64,000 bases of DNA, from contig JACJWI010000005.1 in NCBI GenBank assembly GCA_020637215.1, forward strand, positions 124,001 to 188,000. The letters are read 5' to 3'. Below are positions 8,303-17,982 of this stretch, one piece after another. Made by a program: the position numbers and the translations under genes. Position 1 is the first letter of the stretch. Every line of letters begins with the position of its first letter. Source of the stretch: Microthrixaceae bacterium. GTDB lineage: Bacteria > Actinomycetota > Acidimicrobiia > Acidimicrobiales > Microtrichaceae. The notes under the pieces were generated by a model. It was not told the origin of the DNA. It worked only from the letters and a program-made list of their open reading frames with translations, and ran no database searches.

Positions 8303-8328
8303 TCGGCTCGACTGTCCTCCGACTTGAG
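8303..8328 (-). promoter_or_regulatory. CTCAAG-N15-GCCGA promoter-like element (motility-sigma type)
   Basis: On the minus strand CTCAAG (8328-8323) and GCCGAGGC (from 8307) are 15 bp apart. They resemble the CTCAAG/GCCGATA pattern of FliA/WhiG-type promoters in actinobacteria. A near-identical arrangement precedes the adhesin operon at 24860. The function is inferred from the pattern and its repetition. Confidence 0.4.
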
Positions 8329-8373
8329 GATCGGGTCGGGGTCAGGGGTCTCACGCTGTGCGACCCTTGTGGG

Positions 8374-9177
8374 GTGACCCCGATCGTAGGAGCCGTCGGA
8401 GCGCAGCCGGAGGTCACCCCTTCGGGGAGTGCCGGCGTGCGGGTGGCCACCGCGAACATCCGCCACGGTCGTCCCGAGGGCGCGGCGGGCCCGGATCCCG
8501 CTCGCCTGGCCGACACCCTCGGGCGGATCGGAGCGGACGTGCTCGCCGTCCAGGAGGTCGACCGGCGCACGCGACGGGCCGGCGGGGCGGACCAGGTCAC
8601 GGCGATCGCCGAGGCGACGGGTCTCGAGGTCCGATTCGCTCCGGCGCTCGAACACGACGGCGGTGAGTACGGCGTGGCCCTGGCCTCCGCGGTCGGGTTC
8701 CGGTCCTCGGAGGTCCTGCGCCTTCCGGGCTCCGGTGAACCGAGGGTCGCCCTGCTGGCCGAGCTCGGCCCGGGCGCGTCCGAGCCGACCTCCGGCGGGT
8801 GGGCGGTGGGCTCCACCCACCTGTCCACCGATCCGGGGGTCGCGGTCACCCAGCTCCGGCGGGCGCTCCGGTCGCTCGACGAGCTGGCGGCGGGTCGACC
8901 GGCGCTGCTGCTCGGCGACCTGAACCTGGAGGCCCGGGCGGTCGCCCCGGTGCTGGTCCAGGCCGGGTTCGTCGCGGCGCCGTCGGGCCCCACCCATCCG
9001 GCGCGGCGGCCGACCCGCCGGATCGACTGGGTTCTGGTGCGGCGGGCGACCGTGCGCTCCTCGGAGGTGCTCGACGTGACCTGCAGCGACCACCGTCCGC
9101 TGGTCGCGACGGTCGAGCGCGTGGACGGCTCCGGGACGGTCCGAACCGACGTGGACGCCGACGGTCGCGTTCCCTAG
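8374..9177 (+). CDS. Endonuclease/exonuclease/phosphatase-family protein (cytoplasmic)
   Basis: About 267 residues from the GTG at 8374; a later GTG at 8437 is possible. EEP motifs in order: ATANIRHGRP, AVQEVDRR with the metal-binding Glu, VGSTHLST, LLLGDLNLEA, RRIDWVLVRR and CSDHRPLVATV. No signal peptide is evident. The family hydrolyses phosphodiester bonds in nucleic acids, lipids or inositol phosphates; nothing here narrows the substrate. It is divergent from the SpoIID gene, and the start region overlaps that gene's upstream region. Confidence 0.8.
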   Translation: MTPIVGAVGAQPEVTPSGSAGVRVATANIRHGRPEGAAGPDPARLADTLGRIGADVLAVQEVDRRTRRAGGADQVTAIAEATGLEVRFAPALEHDGGEYGVALASAVGFRSSEVLRLPGSGEPRVALLAELGPGASEPTSGGWAVGSTHLSTDPGVAVTQLRRALRSLDELAAGRPALLLGDLNLEARAVAPVLVQAGFVAAPSGPTHPARRPTRRIDWVLVRRATVRSSEVLDVTCSDHRPLVATVERVDGSGTVRTDVDADGRVP

Positions 9178-9214
9178 CCTCGCCGCAGCGATCGAGAGGC
9201 GGAGCGGGCGGGCG

Positions 9215-10060
9215 ATGCACCGGATGGAACGGGAACCCGACGAGTTGGCGGCCACGCCGCACCAGAGCGACGCCGACCGGCCGCCGGTCGGCGAACCGCT
9301 CGTCGTCTCCCGGCACAACCCGGGGGCCCGCCCGGCGTGGACCGGATCCGCTGACGTCCCGGCCGGCGCGGCGGAGCCCGCGGCTGCACCGGTCGCGTCC
9401 ATGGAGGGACGGGTGGCCGTGGTGACCGCCGCCACCGGCGCGCTCGGTGTCGCTCTCGCCGCCGAGATGGTCGGCCGGGGGGCACGGGTCCTGCTCGTGG
9501 ACGACGATCTCGACGGACTGCTCGACGTGGTGGACTCGCTGGCTCCCGCTCGGGCCGTACCGGTGCGGTGCGATCTCGGTTCGGACGCGGACGTGGCCGC
9601 GGCCTGCGACTTCGTCACGCGGAGCACGGCCGTCGACGTCGTGGTGCACGTCGGTCGACACGACGGCGACGACGCCGAGGTCCGAGCGGTCGGTCGGAAC
9701 GCTCTCGACGACCGCTACCGCGCCGACGTGCGTGGCCCGCTGGGCCTGATCGACGGCCTGTCCCCGGTGCCCGGTTCCGCTCCGACGGTGGTGCTGGTCG
9801 ACCCGCCGCGCTCGACCCGCGACCCGTGGGGGCCGGTGGCGACCGATCTGGTGGCCGAGCACCTGCCGGTGCGCGATGGGGTGCGGGTCACCCGGGCGAC
9901 CTGCAGCGAGGATCTCGACCCCGCCGAGTTCGCGGGAGCGGTCATCGACCTGCTCGGGCGCGACGACGTCGGGGTGTCACGGGTCGAGCTGGTGGGTCTG
10001 CCAGGACCGGCCCCGGCGGTGGCCCCGACTCCGTCGGCAGGTACCTGGCTCGACGGTTGA
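9215..10060 (+). CDS. Degenerate SDR-like Rossmann protein
   Basis: 281 residues. After a disordered ~60-residue leader, the segment GRVAVVTAATGALGVALAAE and VLLVDDDLDGL form a Rossmann beta-alpha-beta unit like short-chain dehydrogenases. The later SDR catalytic Ser-Tyr-xxx-Lys pattern is not visible, and the usual NAG motif is replaced by VHVGRHDG. It is therefore likely either inactive or uses the fold for another purpose. It lies in the same direction as, and 27 bp before, the DUF3499 gene. Confidence 0.6.
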   Translation: MHRMEREPDELAATPHQSDADRPPVGEPLVVSRHNPGARPAWTGSADVPAGAAEPAAAPVASMEGRVAVVTAATGALGVALAAEMVGRGARVLLVDDDLDGLLDVVDSLAPARAVPVRCDLGSDADVAAACDFVTRSTAVDVVVHVGRHDGDDAEVRAVGRNALDDRYRADVRGPLGLIDGLSPVPGSAPTVVLVDPPRSTRDPWGPVATDLVAEHLPVRDGVRVTRATCSEDLDPAEFAGAVIDLLGRDDVGVSRVELVGLPGPAPAVAPTPSAGTWLDG

Positions 10061-10087
10061 GCGGGCGCCGGGCGGTAGCCTGCGGGA

Positions 10088-10744
10088 GTGGCGAGGACGT
10101 GCATGCGACCGGGGTGCGACCGCCCGGCCGCGGCGCGGGTCGCGTTCGACCCGGTCGCCCTGCAGCTGTGGCTCGATCCGCTGGCCCGGCGATCGGCGCC
10201 GGTGCAGGAGCTGTGCGAGTTCCACGTCGAGCGGCTGACCGTGCCCCGGGGCTGGTCGGCGACGGACCGTCGCCCCGGAGTCGTGGCCGACGTGGTTCCG
10301 GGCTCTCCGGGCCTGTCGGTCGTGGATGCTGCGCCGTCGTCCACGCCGGTTCCCGAGAGCGAGGCTGAGCCCGAGCCCGAGCCCGAGCCCGAGAGCGAGA
10401 GCGAGCCCGACGCTCCGATCGACGCCGGCGAACCGATGGCCGAACCTCCGGTCGTGGATCTGCCGGTGGTGTCGGAACCGGTGGTGTCGGAGGATCCGGA
10501 GCGATCGACAGCGTCCCCGGTCGATCCTGCCGCCGCTCACGACCGTCCGCAGCCCGCTGCCGCGGCCGCCTCGCGGAATCGGGGGCGCGGTGGACGGGGT
10601 TCGGCTCCGTCGCTGCTGTCCCGGGCCTTCGAGCTCACCGGCCACCAGGAGTCCATCCTCACCCGGCCCGCGGCGGACGACACCCCGGCAGGGGAGTCGA
10701 ACGGGGACGACCCGGTGCGCTCGGAGTCGGCCACGGTCGACTGA
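10088..10744 (+). CDS. DUF3499-family protein with acidic repeat tail
   Basis: 218 residues from a GTG. The first 60 residues match the actinobacterial DUF3499 family: CMRPGCDRPAAARV, a central WLDPLARR, then LCEFHVERLTVPRGW. The Cys/His pattern suggests a small zinc-binding fold. The remainder is low-complexity, with PEPEPEPESESE repeats and a basic patch around RNRGRGGRG, and is probably disordered. Function is unknown; the family is conserved across actinobacteria. A tandem 8-bp repeat begins at its stop codon. Confidence 0.75.
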   Translation: MARTCMRPGCDRPAAARVAFDPVALQLWLDPLARRSAPVQELCEFHVERLTVPRGWSATDRRPGVVADVVPGSPGLSVVDAAPSSTPVPESEAEPEPEPEPESESEPDAPIDAGEPMAEPPVVDLPVVSEPVVSEDPERSTASPVDPAAAHDRPQPAAAAASRNRGRGGRGSAPSLLSRAFELTGHQESILTRPAADDTPAGESNGDDPVRSESATVD

Positions 10745-10783
10745 CCGACTGACCGACTGACCGACTGACCCGACTGACCGACC
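10743..10783. repeat. Tandem 8-bp repeat (GACCGACT)
   Basis: Five near-perfect copies of GACCGACT follow the DUF3499 stop codon, with the fourth unit one base longer. It is a simple slippage-prone microsatellite in an intergenic gap of about 100 bp. Its phase supplies repeated TGA stops. Confidence 0.9.
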
Positions 10784-10845
10784 GGAGGTCGCCGGTCGGA
10801 TCCCGGGTTGGGTGCGGCAGGACCGGTGGTGCCTACTGTGGCGCC

Positions 10846-12477
<1,632 letters not shown>

Positions 12478-12567
12478 CCCATGCCTCTGCGGCCGGCCGC
12501 CAGGACGGATTGCGTTGTGCGCCTGCGCCGTTTGTGGCAGATTTTCCGCCGCCGGAGGGAGCGTGTC

Positions 12568-13611
12568 GTGGGTCACATGAGGGCGATCATCGTGGGTGTT
12601 GCGGCCGCGGCCGCCCTGCTGGCGACGTCGTGCCAGCCGCCGCCCGGGAGCTCGACGCCGGGAGCCGGGACCTGGGCGGTCAACCCCAGCGCCACCGACG
12701 CGTCGATCGCCGGCGACGCCGTCTCGACGCATCTGGCGTACCAGCCGACCGTCGCCGCGGTCGGCAAGCTGGCGGTGATCTTCCCGGGCACGTCGGCCAC
12801 CACGCTCGCGTTCTCGGAGCTCACCCGGGCGCTCACCGGGGTGGGCTACCACGTGATCGTGCTGCGGTACCCGAACTCGCTCGGGACCACCGCCGCGTGC
12901 CCCGATTCGAACGCGGCCGCCGACCCGGACTGCTTCCGGGTGTTCCGCTCCGAGGTCGTCTTCGGGGCCGGGGTGAACGACCCCGACGGTCAGGCCTACG
13001 ACCACCCGGTCGCCGCGGTGAACCAGTCGAACTCGGTGGTCAACCGCCTCACCAAGCTGCTCGACCACCTCAGCACCGTCGCACCCGCCGCCGGCTGGGG
13101 TCAGTTCCAGGTTCGATCCGGCGCCACCTGCACCCAGGTCGACCCGACCTATGGCGGCTGCGCCATCGACTGGTCCAAGGTGACCGTCGTCGGGCACTCG
13201 CAGGGCGCGGGCGTCGGCCTGTACCTGGCCAAGTTCTTCCCGCTGCACCGGGTGGTCATGCTCTCGGGGGCGTTCGACGCCTACGACCTCGGTGGCGGCA
13301 ACTACGCGGTCGCGCCGTGGATCACCGAGGGGCCGCTCGCCGTTCCGGCGCCGAACATCGGGAGCCTGATCCACACCTCCGACCCGAACGCGGCGCGCAT
13401 CCGGGCCGTGGCGCAGCTGGTCGGCATCCCGGGACCCGAGGCCGACGTGTCGACCGGCCCGTCCTTCGGCGGCAGCCGTCAGCTGGTGACCGGCATCCCG
13501 TCCGCGTGTCCGATCGGTGACTCGGCCCCCAGCCACAACTCGACCGCGGTGGACCTGTGCGTCCCCGACTACGCGTACGACGCCGCCTGGCGGTACCTGG
13601 CCACGTCCTGA
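12568..13611 (+). CDS. Secreted lipoprotein, alpha/beta-hydrolase fold
   Basis: 347 residues. The GTG at 12568 is preferred because a GGAGGGA Shine-Dalgarno sits 8 nt upstream; an ATG nine bases later gives nearly the same protein. The signal peptide ends in LLATSC, a lipobox-like site that would lipidate the Cys. The mature part has the strand KLAVIFPGTSATT, the nucleophile elbow VVGHSQGAG near residue 210, and a late acid/His region (GDSAPSHNST). Extracellular esterase or related hydrolase activity is likely; substrate unknown. Confidence 0.75.
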   Translation: MGHMRAIIVGVAAAAALLATSCQPPPGSSTPGAGTWAVNPSATDASIAGDAVSTHLAYQPTVAAVGKLAVIFPGTSATTLAFSELTRALTGVGYHVIVLRYPNSLGTTAACPDSNAAADPDCFRVFRSEVVFGAGVNDPDGQAYDHPVAAVNQSNSVVNRLTKLLDHLSTVAPAAGWGQFQVRSGATCTQVDPTYGGCAIDWSKVTVVGHSQGAGVGLYLAKFFPLHRVVMLSGAFDAYDLGGGNYAVAPWITEGPLAVPAPNIGSLIHTSDPNAARIRAVAQLVGIPGPEADVSTGPSFGGSRQLVTGIPSACPIGDSAPSHNSTAVDLCVPDYAYDAAWRYLATS

Positions 13612-13647
13612 CGGCGCGGCGGCTCCGCGCCCGGGCAGACTCCCGCG

Positions 13648-14316
13648 GTGGAGATCACGCTGTTCACCAACCTGCTCGGGGCCTTCGGGCTCGGAGCGGC
13701 GTCGGGTCTGAACCCGTGGATCCCGCTGCTCGGCCTCGGCCTGGCCCAGCGACTGGGCGTGGTCGAGCTGTCGTCGAGCTTCGACTGGTTGGGGGCCACG
13801 CCGACCCTCCTGGTCCTCGTCGCTCTGTTCGTCCTCGACCTGATCGGCGACAAGGTCGCGGTGGTGGACTCGGTGCTGCACGCCGTCGGTGTGGTGATCG
13901 CCCCGGCCTCGGGAGCGGTGGTGTTCGCCGCACAGGAGAACCTGCTGAGCAACACGCATCCGGTCCTGGCCGGAGGCGTCGGCCTGGTGCTCGGCGGCAC
14001 GGTGCACGCGGCCCGCTCGGTGCTGCGACCCGCGGTCACCGCCACCACCGGTGGGGTCGGCAACCCGGTGATCAGCGCGGTCGAGGACGTGGTGTCGACC
14101 GTGCTCACCGTGCTGGCGGTCGTGGTGCCGGTGCTGGCGTTCCTGACCCTGGTCGGTCTGGTGGCGTGGGCGGTGGTGGTGCTCCGTCGGTGGCGGGCCC
14201 GACGGTTGCGGGACCGTCAGGCGAGGGCCGGTGCAGCCCGTGGTCCCGGCGGGGTCACAGGAGCGTCGGACGGTTCGCCGAGCACGCCCGCGCCAGGGCA
14301 GCCTGGGTTGCCCTGA
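13648..14316 (+). CDS. DUF4126 membrane protein
   Basis: 222 residues from a GTG. It has five or so hydrophobic helices, with the family signature at the N-terminus (GLGAASGLNPWIPLLGLGL) and a conserved DLIGDKVAVVDSVLHAVG segment, then a basic C-terminal tail (RRWRARRLRDRQ). DUF4126 proteins are integral inner-membrane proteins of unknown function. The 3' end overlaps a possible small antisense ORF. Confidence 0.7.
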   Translation: MEITLFTNLLGAFGLGAASGLNPWIPLLGLGLAQRLGVVELSSSFDWLGATPTLLVLVALFVLDLIGDKVAVVDSVLHAVGVVIAPASGAVVFAAQENLLSNTHPVLAGGVGLVLGGTVHAARSVLRPAVTATTGGVGNPVISAVEDVVSTVLTVLAVVVPVLAFLTLVGLVAWAVVVLRRWRARRLRDRQARAGAARGPGGVTGASDGSPSTPAPGQPGLP

Positions 14317-14395
14317 AGTCGCGCATCTGACGTTCGGCGGCGGTGGTGCTCGGGCGGAGCATCCAGACGATGCGGTGACGGAGTCGGCTGGCCAT
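14255..14395 (-). CDS. Possible 46-residue basic protein, antisense to DUF4126 end
   Basis: A compact ORF starts ASRLRHRIVWMLRPS and is rich in Arg and Ala, with an amphipathic C-terminal half. It overlaps the last 62 bases of the convergent DUF4126 gene and occupies an otherwise empty gap. An AGAGG lies only one base before the ATG, too close for a standard ribosome site. I do not recognise it. Confidence 0.3.
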   Translation of the reverse strand: MASRLRHRIVWMLRPSTTAAERQMRDFRATQAALARACSANRPTLL

Positions 14396-14569
14396 GCCTC
14401 TCTGTCGGCACCGACCGGCCGCGATCAAGAGGATGTCGGTGTCCGATCCGGTGCGCCGGAGCGTGACGCGGCGTCCCCCGGCGTGGCACGGTGGCGATGG
14501 GGCCCCGACGTCGGGGTGGGGGGCTCGAGCCCGCGGTCGTGCGACCGTGGCCGCACCAGGGGGAACGAC

Positions 14570-16321
14570 ATGGCCGATCTGATCATCCGAAACGGGACCG
14601 TCGTCGACGGCACCGGAGCGCCGGCGACCCCCGGCGACGTGGCCGTGACCGACGGGATCATCACCGAGGTGGGCCCGGATCTCGCCGGTCGGGGCGCCCG
14701 CGAGATCGACGCCGACGGCCGGCTGGTCACACCCGGCTTCGTCGACATCCACACCCACTTCGACGGCCAGGTCACGTGGGATCCGATCGTGGCGCCGTCG
14801 TCGCTGCACGGGGTGACCACGATCGCCATGGGCAACTGCGGGGTCGGTTTCGCCCCGGCGGCGCCGGACCGGCACGCCTGGCTGATCAGCCTGCTCGAGG
14901 GGGTCGAGGACATCCCCGGCACCGCGCTGGCCGAGGGGCTCACCTGGGACTGGGAGTCGTTCCCCGAGTACCTCGACTCGGTGGCGGCGAAGCCCCACAC
15001 CGTCGACATCGGTGCGCACGTGCCGCACGCCGCGCTGCGCACCTACGTGATGGGCGAACGCGGCGCCGAGCACACCGAGGCCCCGACCGAGGGCGAGATC
15101 GCCCGGATGGCCGCGCTGGTCGAGGAGGCGCTGGCGGCCGGAGCCATGGGATTCGCCACGTCGCGCACGGAGGTGCACCGCACCAGCGAGGGCACCAACA
15201 TCGGCACCCTGACCGCGGGGGACGCCGAGCTGCTCGCCATCGCCGAGGCCATGCGTCGGGTCGGGACCGGTGTGACGCAGCTGATCAGCGACCTCTACCA
15301 GACCCCCGACGACGAGGTCGCGCAGCGCGAGCTCGACCTGCTGGAGCGGTTCGCGCGGACGAGCGGTCGACCGCTGAGCTTCACGATGCAGCAGGCGTAC
15401 CACTCGCCGGAGCGGTGGCGGTTCCAGATGGACTGGGTCGACCGGATGGTCGCCGCCGGGCTCGACGTCAAGGCCCAGGTCGGGGTCCGGCCGATCGGCG
15501 TGCTGCTCGGTCTGCAGGCGACCGCCAACCCGTTCCTGCTGACGCCGTCCTACGGCGAGGTGGCCGGACTCGCCCTGCCCGAGCGGGTGGCGGCGCTGAG
15601 CGACCCGGAGCGCCGCCGTCGGATCCTGGCCGAGCACGCCGATCTGGTGGCCGGTCTCGAGCCGGGGATCCTGCGCCACATCGTCGGCGGCGTCGACCTC
15701 ACCTTCGAGATGGCCGACCCGGTCGACTACGAGCTGCACACCGACCGGTCCCTCGGCGCCCGGGCCCGGGCCTCGGGCGTGGACCCGACCGAGATGGTCT
15801 ACGACCTGCTGCTCGAGCGCGACGGCGAGCAGCTGCTGTACCTGCCGTTGTTCAACTTCGCCCACGGCGACTTCGGTGACCTGTTCGAGATGATCACCGC
15901 CCCCAACGTGCTGTTCGGGCTGTCCGACGCCGGCGCGCACTGCGGGGCGATCTGCGACGCGTCGATGACGACGTCGTCGCTGGTGGTGTGGAGCCGGGAC
16001 CGTCGTGACGGCGAGCCGGTCCCGCTCGAGCGGATCGTGCACGGTCACACGCAGCGCAACGCCCGCCACGTCGGCTGGTTGGATCGGGGGGTGGTCGCTC
16101 CGGGATACGTGGCCGACCTCAACGTCATCGAGCTGGAGTCGTTGGCGTGTCATCCGCCGACGATCGTCGTCGACCTGCCCGCCGGCGGTCGGCGCCTGAT
16201 GCAGACCGCCGAGGGGTACCGGCACACGATCAAGTCCGGGGTGGTCACCTTCAGCGACGGGGAGCACACCGGCGAGCTGCCCGGAGAGCTGCTCCGCGGC
16301 ACCCGCCCCACCCCCACCTGA
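14570..16321 (+). CDS. N-acyl-D-amino-acid deacylase / D-aminoacylase-type amidohydrolase
   Basis: 583 residues. A metal-dependent TIM-barrel amidohydrolase: N-terminal composite-domain strand DLIIRNGTVVDGTG, the HxH metal motif in GFVDIHTHFDGQ, the NCGVGFAP block typical of D-aminoacylases, and the late Asp in LSDAGAHCG, with GHTQRNARHVGWLDRG and the PGYVADLNVIE C-terminal segment. It would hydrolyse N-acyl-D-amino acids or related cyclic amides. The ATG at 14570 with AGGGGGAA upstream is the natural start. A 56-bp palindrome (family A) follows. Confidence 0.9.
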   Translation: MADLIIRNGTVVDGTGAPATPGDVAVTDGIITEVGPDLAGRGAREIDADGRLVTPGFVDIHTHFDGQVTWDPIVAPSSLHGVTTIAMGNCGVGFAPAAPDRHAWLISLLEGVEDIPGTALAEGLTWDWESFPEYLDSVAAKPHTVDIGAHVPHAALRTYVMGERGAEHTEAPTEGEIARMAALVEEALAAGAMGFATSRTEVHRTSEGTNIGTLTAGDAELLAIAEAMRRVGTGVTQLISDLYQTPDDEVAQRELDLLERFARTSGRPLSFTMQQAYHSPERWRFQMDWVDRMVAAGLDVKAQVGVRPIGVLLGLQATANPFLLTPSYGEVAGLALPERVAALSDPERRRRILAEHADLVAGLEPGILRHIVGGVDLTFEMADPVDYELHTDRSLGARARASGVDPTEMVYDLLLERDGEQLLYLPLFNFAHGDFGDLFEMITAPNVLFGLSDAGAHCGAICDASMTTSSLVVWSRDRRDGEPVPLERIVHGHTQRNARHVGWLDRGVVAPGYVADLNVIELESLACHPPTIVVDLPAGGRRLMQTAEGYRHTIKSGVVTFSDGEHTGELPGELLRGTRPTPT

Positions 16322-16342
16322 CCGCCCGCGCTTCCCGCTCTT

Positions 16343-16398
16343 CCCGTTCTGTAGTGCGAGATCCAGGCGAATGCCTGGATCTCGCACTACAGAACGGG
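16343..16398. repeat. Palindromic element family A, copy 1
   Basis: Perfect inverted repeat with 26-bp arms and a 4-nt loop (GAAT). The core is TAGTGCGAGATCCAGGC and the outer ends are CCCGTTCTG/CAGAACGGG. It lies between the convergent deacylase and FAD oxidoreductase genes. The right flank is strongly G-rich. Copy 2 at 17907 has the same core but different outer bases. Confidence 0.95.
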
Positions 16399-16428
16399 AT
16401 GTGGGGGGGGTGTCGCGGGAGTCGGGGG

Positions 16429-17856
16429 TCAGAGGGGTTGGCGGCGGAGCACCGATCGGGCGGCAGCCCGTCCGCACATGCCGTGCACCCCGCCCCCGGG
16501 GGGCGTCGACGACGAGCACAGGTACAGGCCCTCGACCGGGGTCGACCACGGATCGAGCGACGGGACCGGCCGGAACAGGAACTGGCGCAGGTCGGCCACG
16601 CCGCCGTTGATGTCGCCGCCGACGTAGTTGGGGTTGTAGGCCTCGAACTGGGGGGCGCTCATCGTGTGGCGGGCCAGCACCAGGTCCCGGAAGCCGGGGG
16701 CGAACTGCTCGATGCGCGCCTCCATCGCCTCGGTCATGTCGACGTCGCAGTCCGACGGGACGTGGCAGTAGCCCCAGAGGGTGTGCCTGCCGGCCGGGGC
16801 CCTGTCGGGGTCGAAGTTCGACTGCTGGGCCAGCAGCAGGAACGGGACCTGCGGAACCCGCCCCGACACGACGTCCTCCTCCGAGGCGCGCACCTCGGCG
16901 AGCGTGCCGCCCAGGTGCACCGTCCCGGCCCGGGCGGTCCGCGGATCGATCCACGGCACCGGCCCGTCGAGCGCCCAGTCGACCTTGAACACGCCCGGTC
17001 CGTAGCGATACCGCTCGAGTCGGCGACGGTAGGCCGACGGCAGCCGGTCGCCGGCGATGTCGATGAGCTGGCGGGGGGTGACGTCGCAGATGACCGCCCG
17101 TGCGGGAGGGAGGTCGTCGAGGCTCCGGACCTCCTCGCCGGTGAGCACGGTTCCGCCCAGCGCCCGGATCAGCGCCACGAGCCCGTCGGCGATCGCTTGC
17201 GATCCGCCCCGCGCCATCGGCCAGCCGACCACGTGGGCGAGCTGGCCGAGCAGCATGCCGAACCCGGTGGTGATCGGGGCGTCGAGCGACAGCATCGAGT
17301 GTCCGGCCAGCCCCGCGAGCAGGGCCGGGCCGTCGTCGCCGCGGAACCGCCGCCGGGCCAGAGCCGACACCGACCACAGCCCCGACATGCCGTAGCGGGC
17401 CAGCTGCACCGGGTGCCGCGGCGGCAGGTCCAGGGGGTCGAGCAGCGAGTCGACCAGGTCCAGGCCCGATCCCACACTCGGTCCGAACAGCCGCTCCCAC
17501 GGTCGGCCGTCGACGCCGAGGCCGACAGCGGTCGCGGCCAGCGACCGCTCCTGCAGCACCGAGTGGCCCGGACGGAGCGCATGGGCCAGCGGGGCGTCGG
17601 GCTGCACCCACTCGACGCCGACCTTCTCGAGGCCGAGGTCGCGCAGGGCCGGGGACGCCAACCCGAGCGGGTGGATGGCCGAGCAGACGTCGTGGCGGAA
17701 GCCGGGCAGGGTCAGCTCGGCGGTTCGGGCGCCGCCGCCGAGGGTGTCGGAGCGTTCCAGGACCAGGACCCGCCAGCCGGCCTGGGCGAGCTCGAGCGCG
17801 GCGACGAGCCCGTTGGGACCGCTGCCCACGACCACCGCGTCGAACTCGTCGGCCAC
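16429..17856 (-). CDS. NAD(P)/FAD-dependent oxidoreductase, phytoene desaturase-like
   Basis: 475 residues. The N-terminal dinucleotide fold VVVGSGPNGLVAALELAQAG, with LERSDTLGGGARTAE, is the CrtI/amine-oxidase superfamily signature. The C-terminal FAD motif is GLYLCSSSTPPGGGVHGMCG. The family includes carotenoid desaturases/isomerases and pyridine nucleotide-disulfide oxidoreductase domain-containing protein 2 homologues; the HTMSAPQFEAYNPNYVGGDI segment fits the latter group. No carotenoid genes are nearby, so a carotenoid role is not supported. The gene is bracketed by the two family A palindromes. Confidence 0.85.
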   Translation of the reverse strand: MADEFDAVVVGSGPNGLVAALELAQAGWRVLVLERSDTLGGGARTAELTLPGFRHDVCSAIHPLGLASPALRDLGLEKVGVEWVQPDAPLAHALRPGHSVLQERSLAATAVGLGVDGRPWERLFGPSVGSGLDLVDSLLDPLDLPPRHPVQLARYGMSGLWSVSALARRRFRGDDGPALLAGLAGHSMLSLDAPITTGFGMLLGQLAHVVGWPMARGGSQAIADGLVALIRALGGTVLTGEEVRSLDDLPPARAVICDVTPRQLIDIAGDRLPSAYRRRLERYRYGPGVFKVDWALDGPVPWIDPRTARAGTVHLGGTLAEVRASEEDVVSGRVPQVPFLLLAQQSNFDPDRAPAGRHTLWGYCHVPSDCDVDMTEAMEARIEQFAPGFRDLVLARHTMSAPQFEAYNPNYVGGDINGGVADLRQFLFRPVPSLDPWSTPVEGLYLCSSSTPPGGGVHGMCGRAAARSVLRRQPL

Positions 17857-17906
17857 CGCCCCACCCTACGCGGCCACCCTGCACCCCCCGCCCACCCCGT
17901 CCTGAG

Positions 17907-17958
17907 CGCTTTGTAGTGCGAGATCCAGGCGAACGCCTGGATCTCGCACTACAAAGCG
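17907..17958. repeat. Palindromic element family A, copy 2
   Basis: Perfect inverted repeat with 24-bp arms and a GAAC loop. The core TAGTGCGAGATCCAGGC is identical to copy 1, but the outer ends are CGCTTTG/CAAAGCG, the ends otherwise seen in family B. It sits between two divergent start codons (17856 and 17983), so it is not a simple terminator. Confidence 0.95.
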
Positions 17959-17982
17959 GGTGGATCGGGCAGGATGCCCGAC

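Noticed and set aside
8278..9627. Extended 959-residue version of the SpoIID protein
   Set aside because: The extension is antisense to the EEP and SDR-like genes and precedes a proper signal peptide, so it is non-coding in that frame.
14255..17884. 1209-codon minus-strand frame opposite the deacylase
   Set aside because: It is a GC-rich shadow frame crossing two real genes and a palindrome; only the last 46 codons are considered as a separate small ORF.
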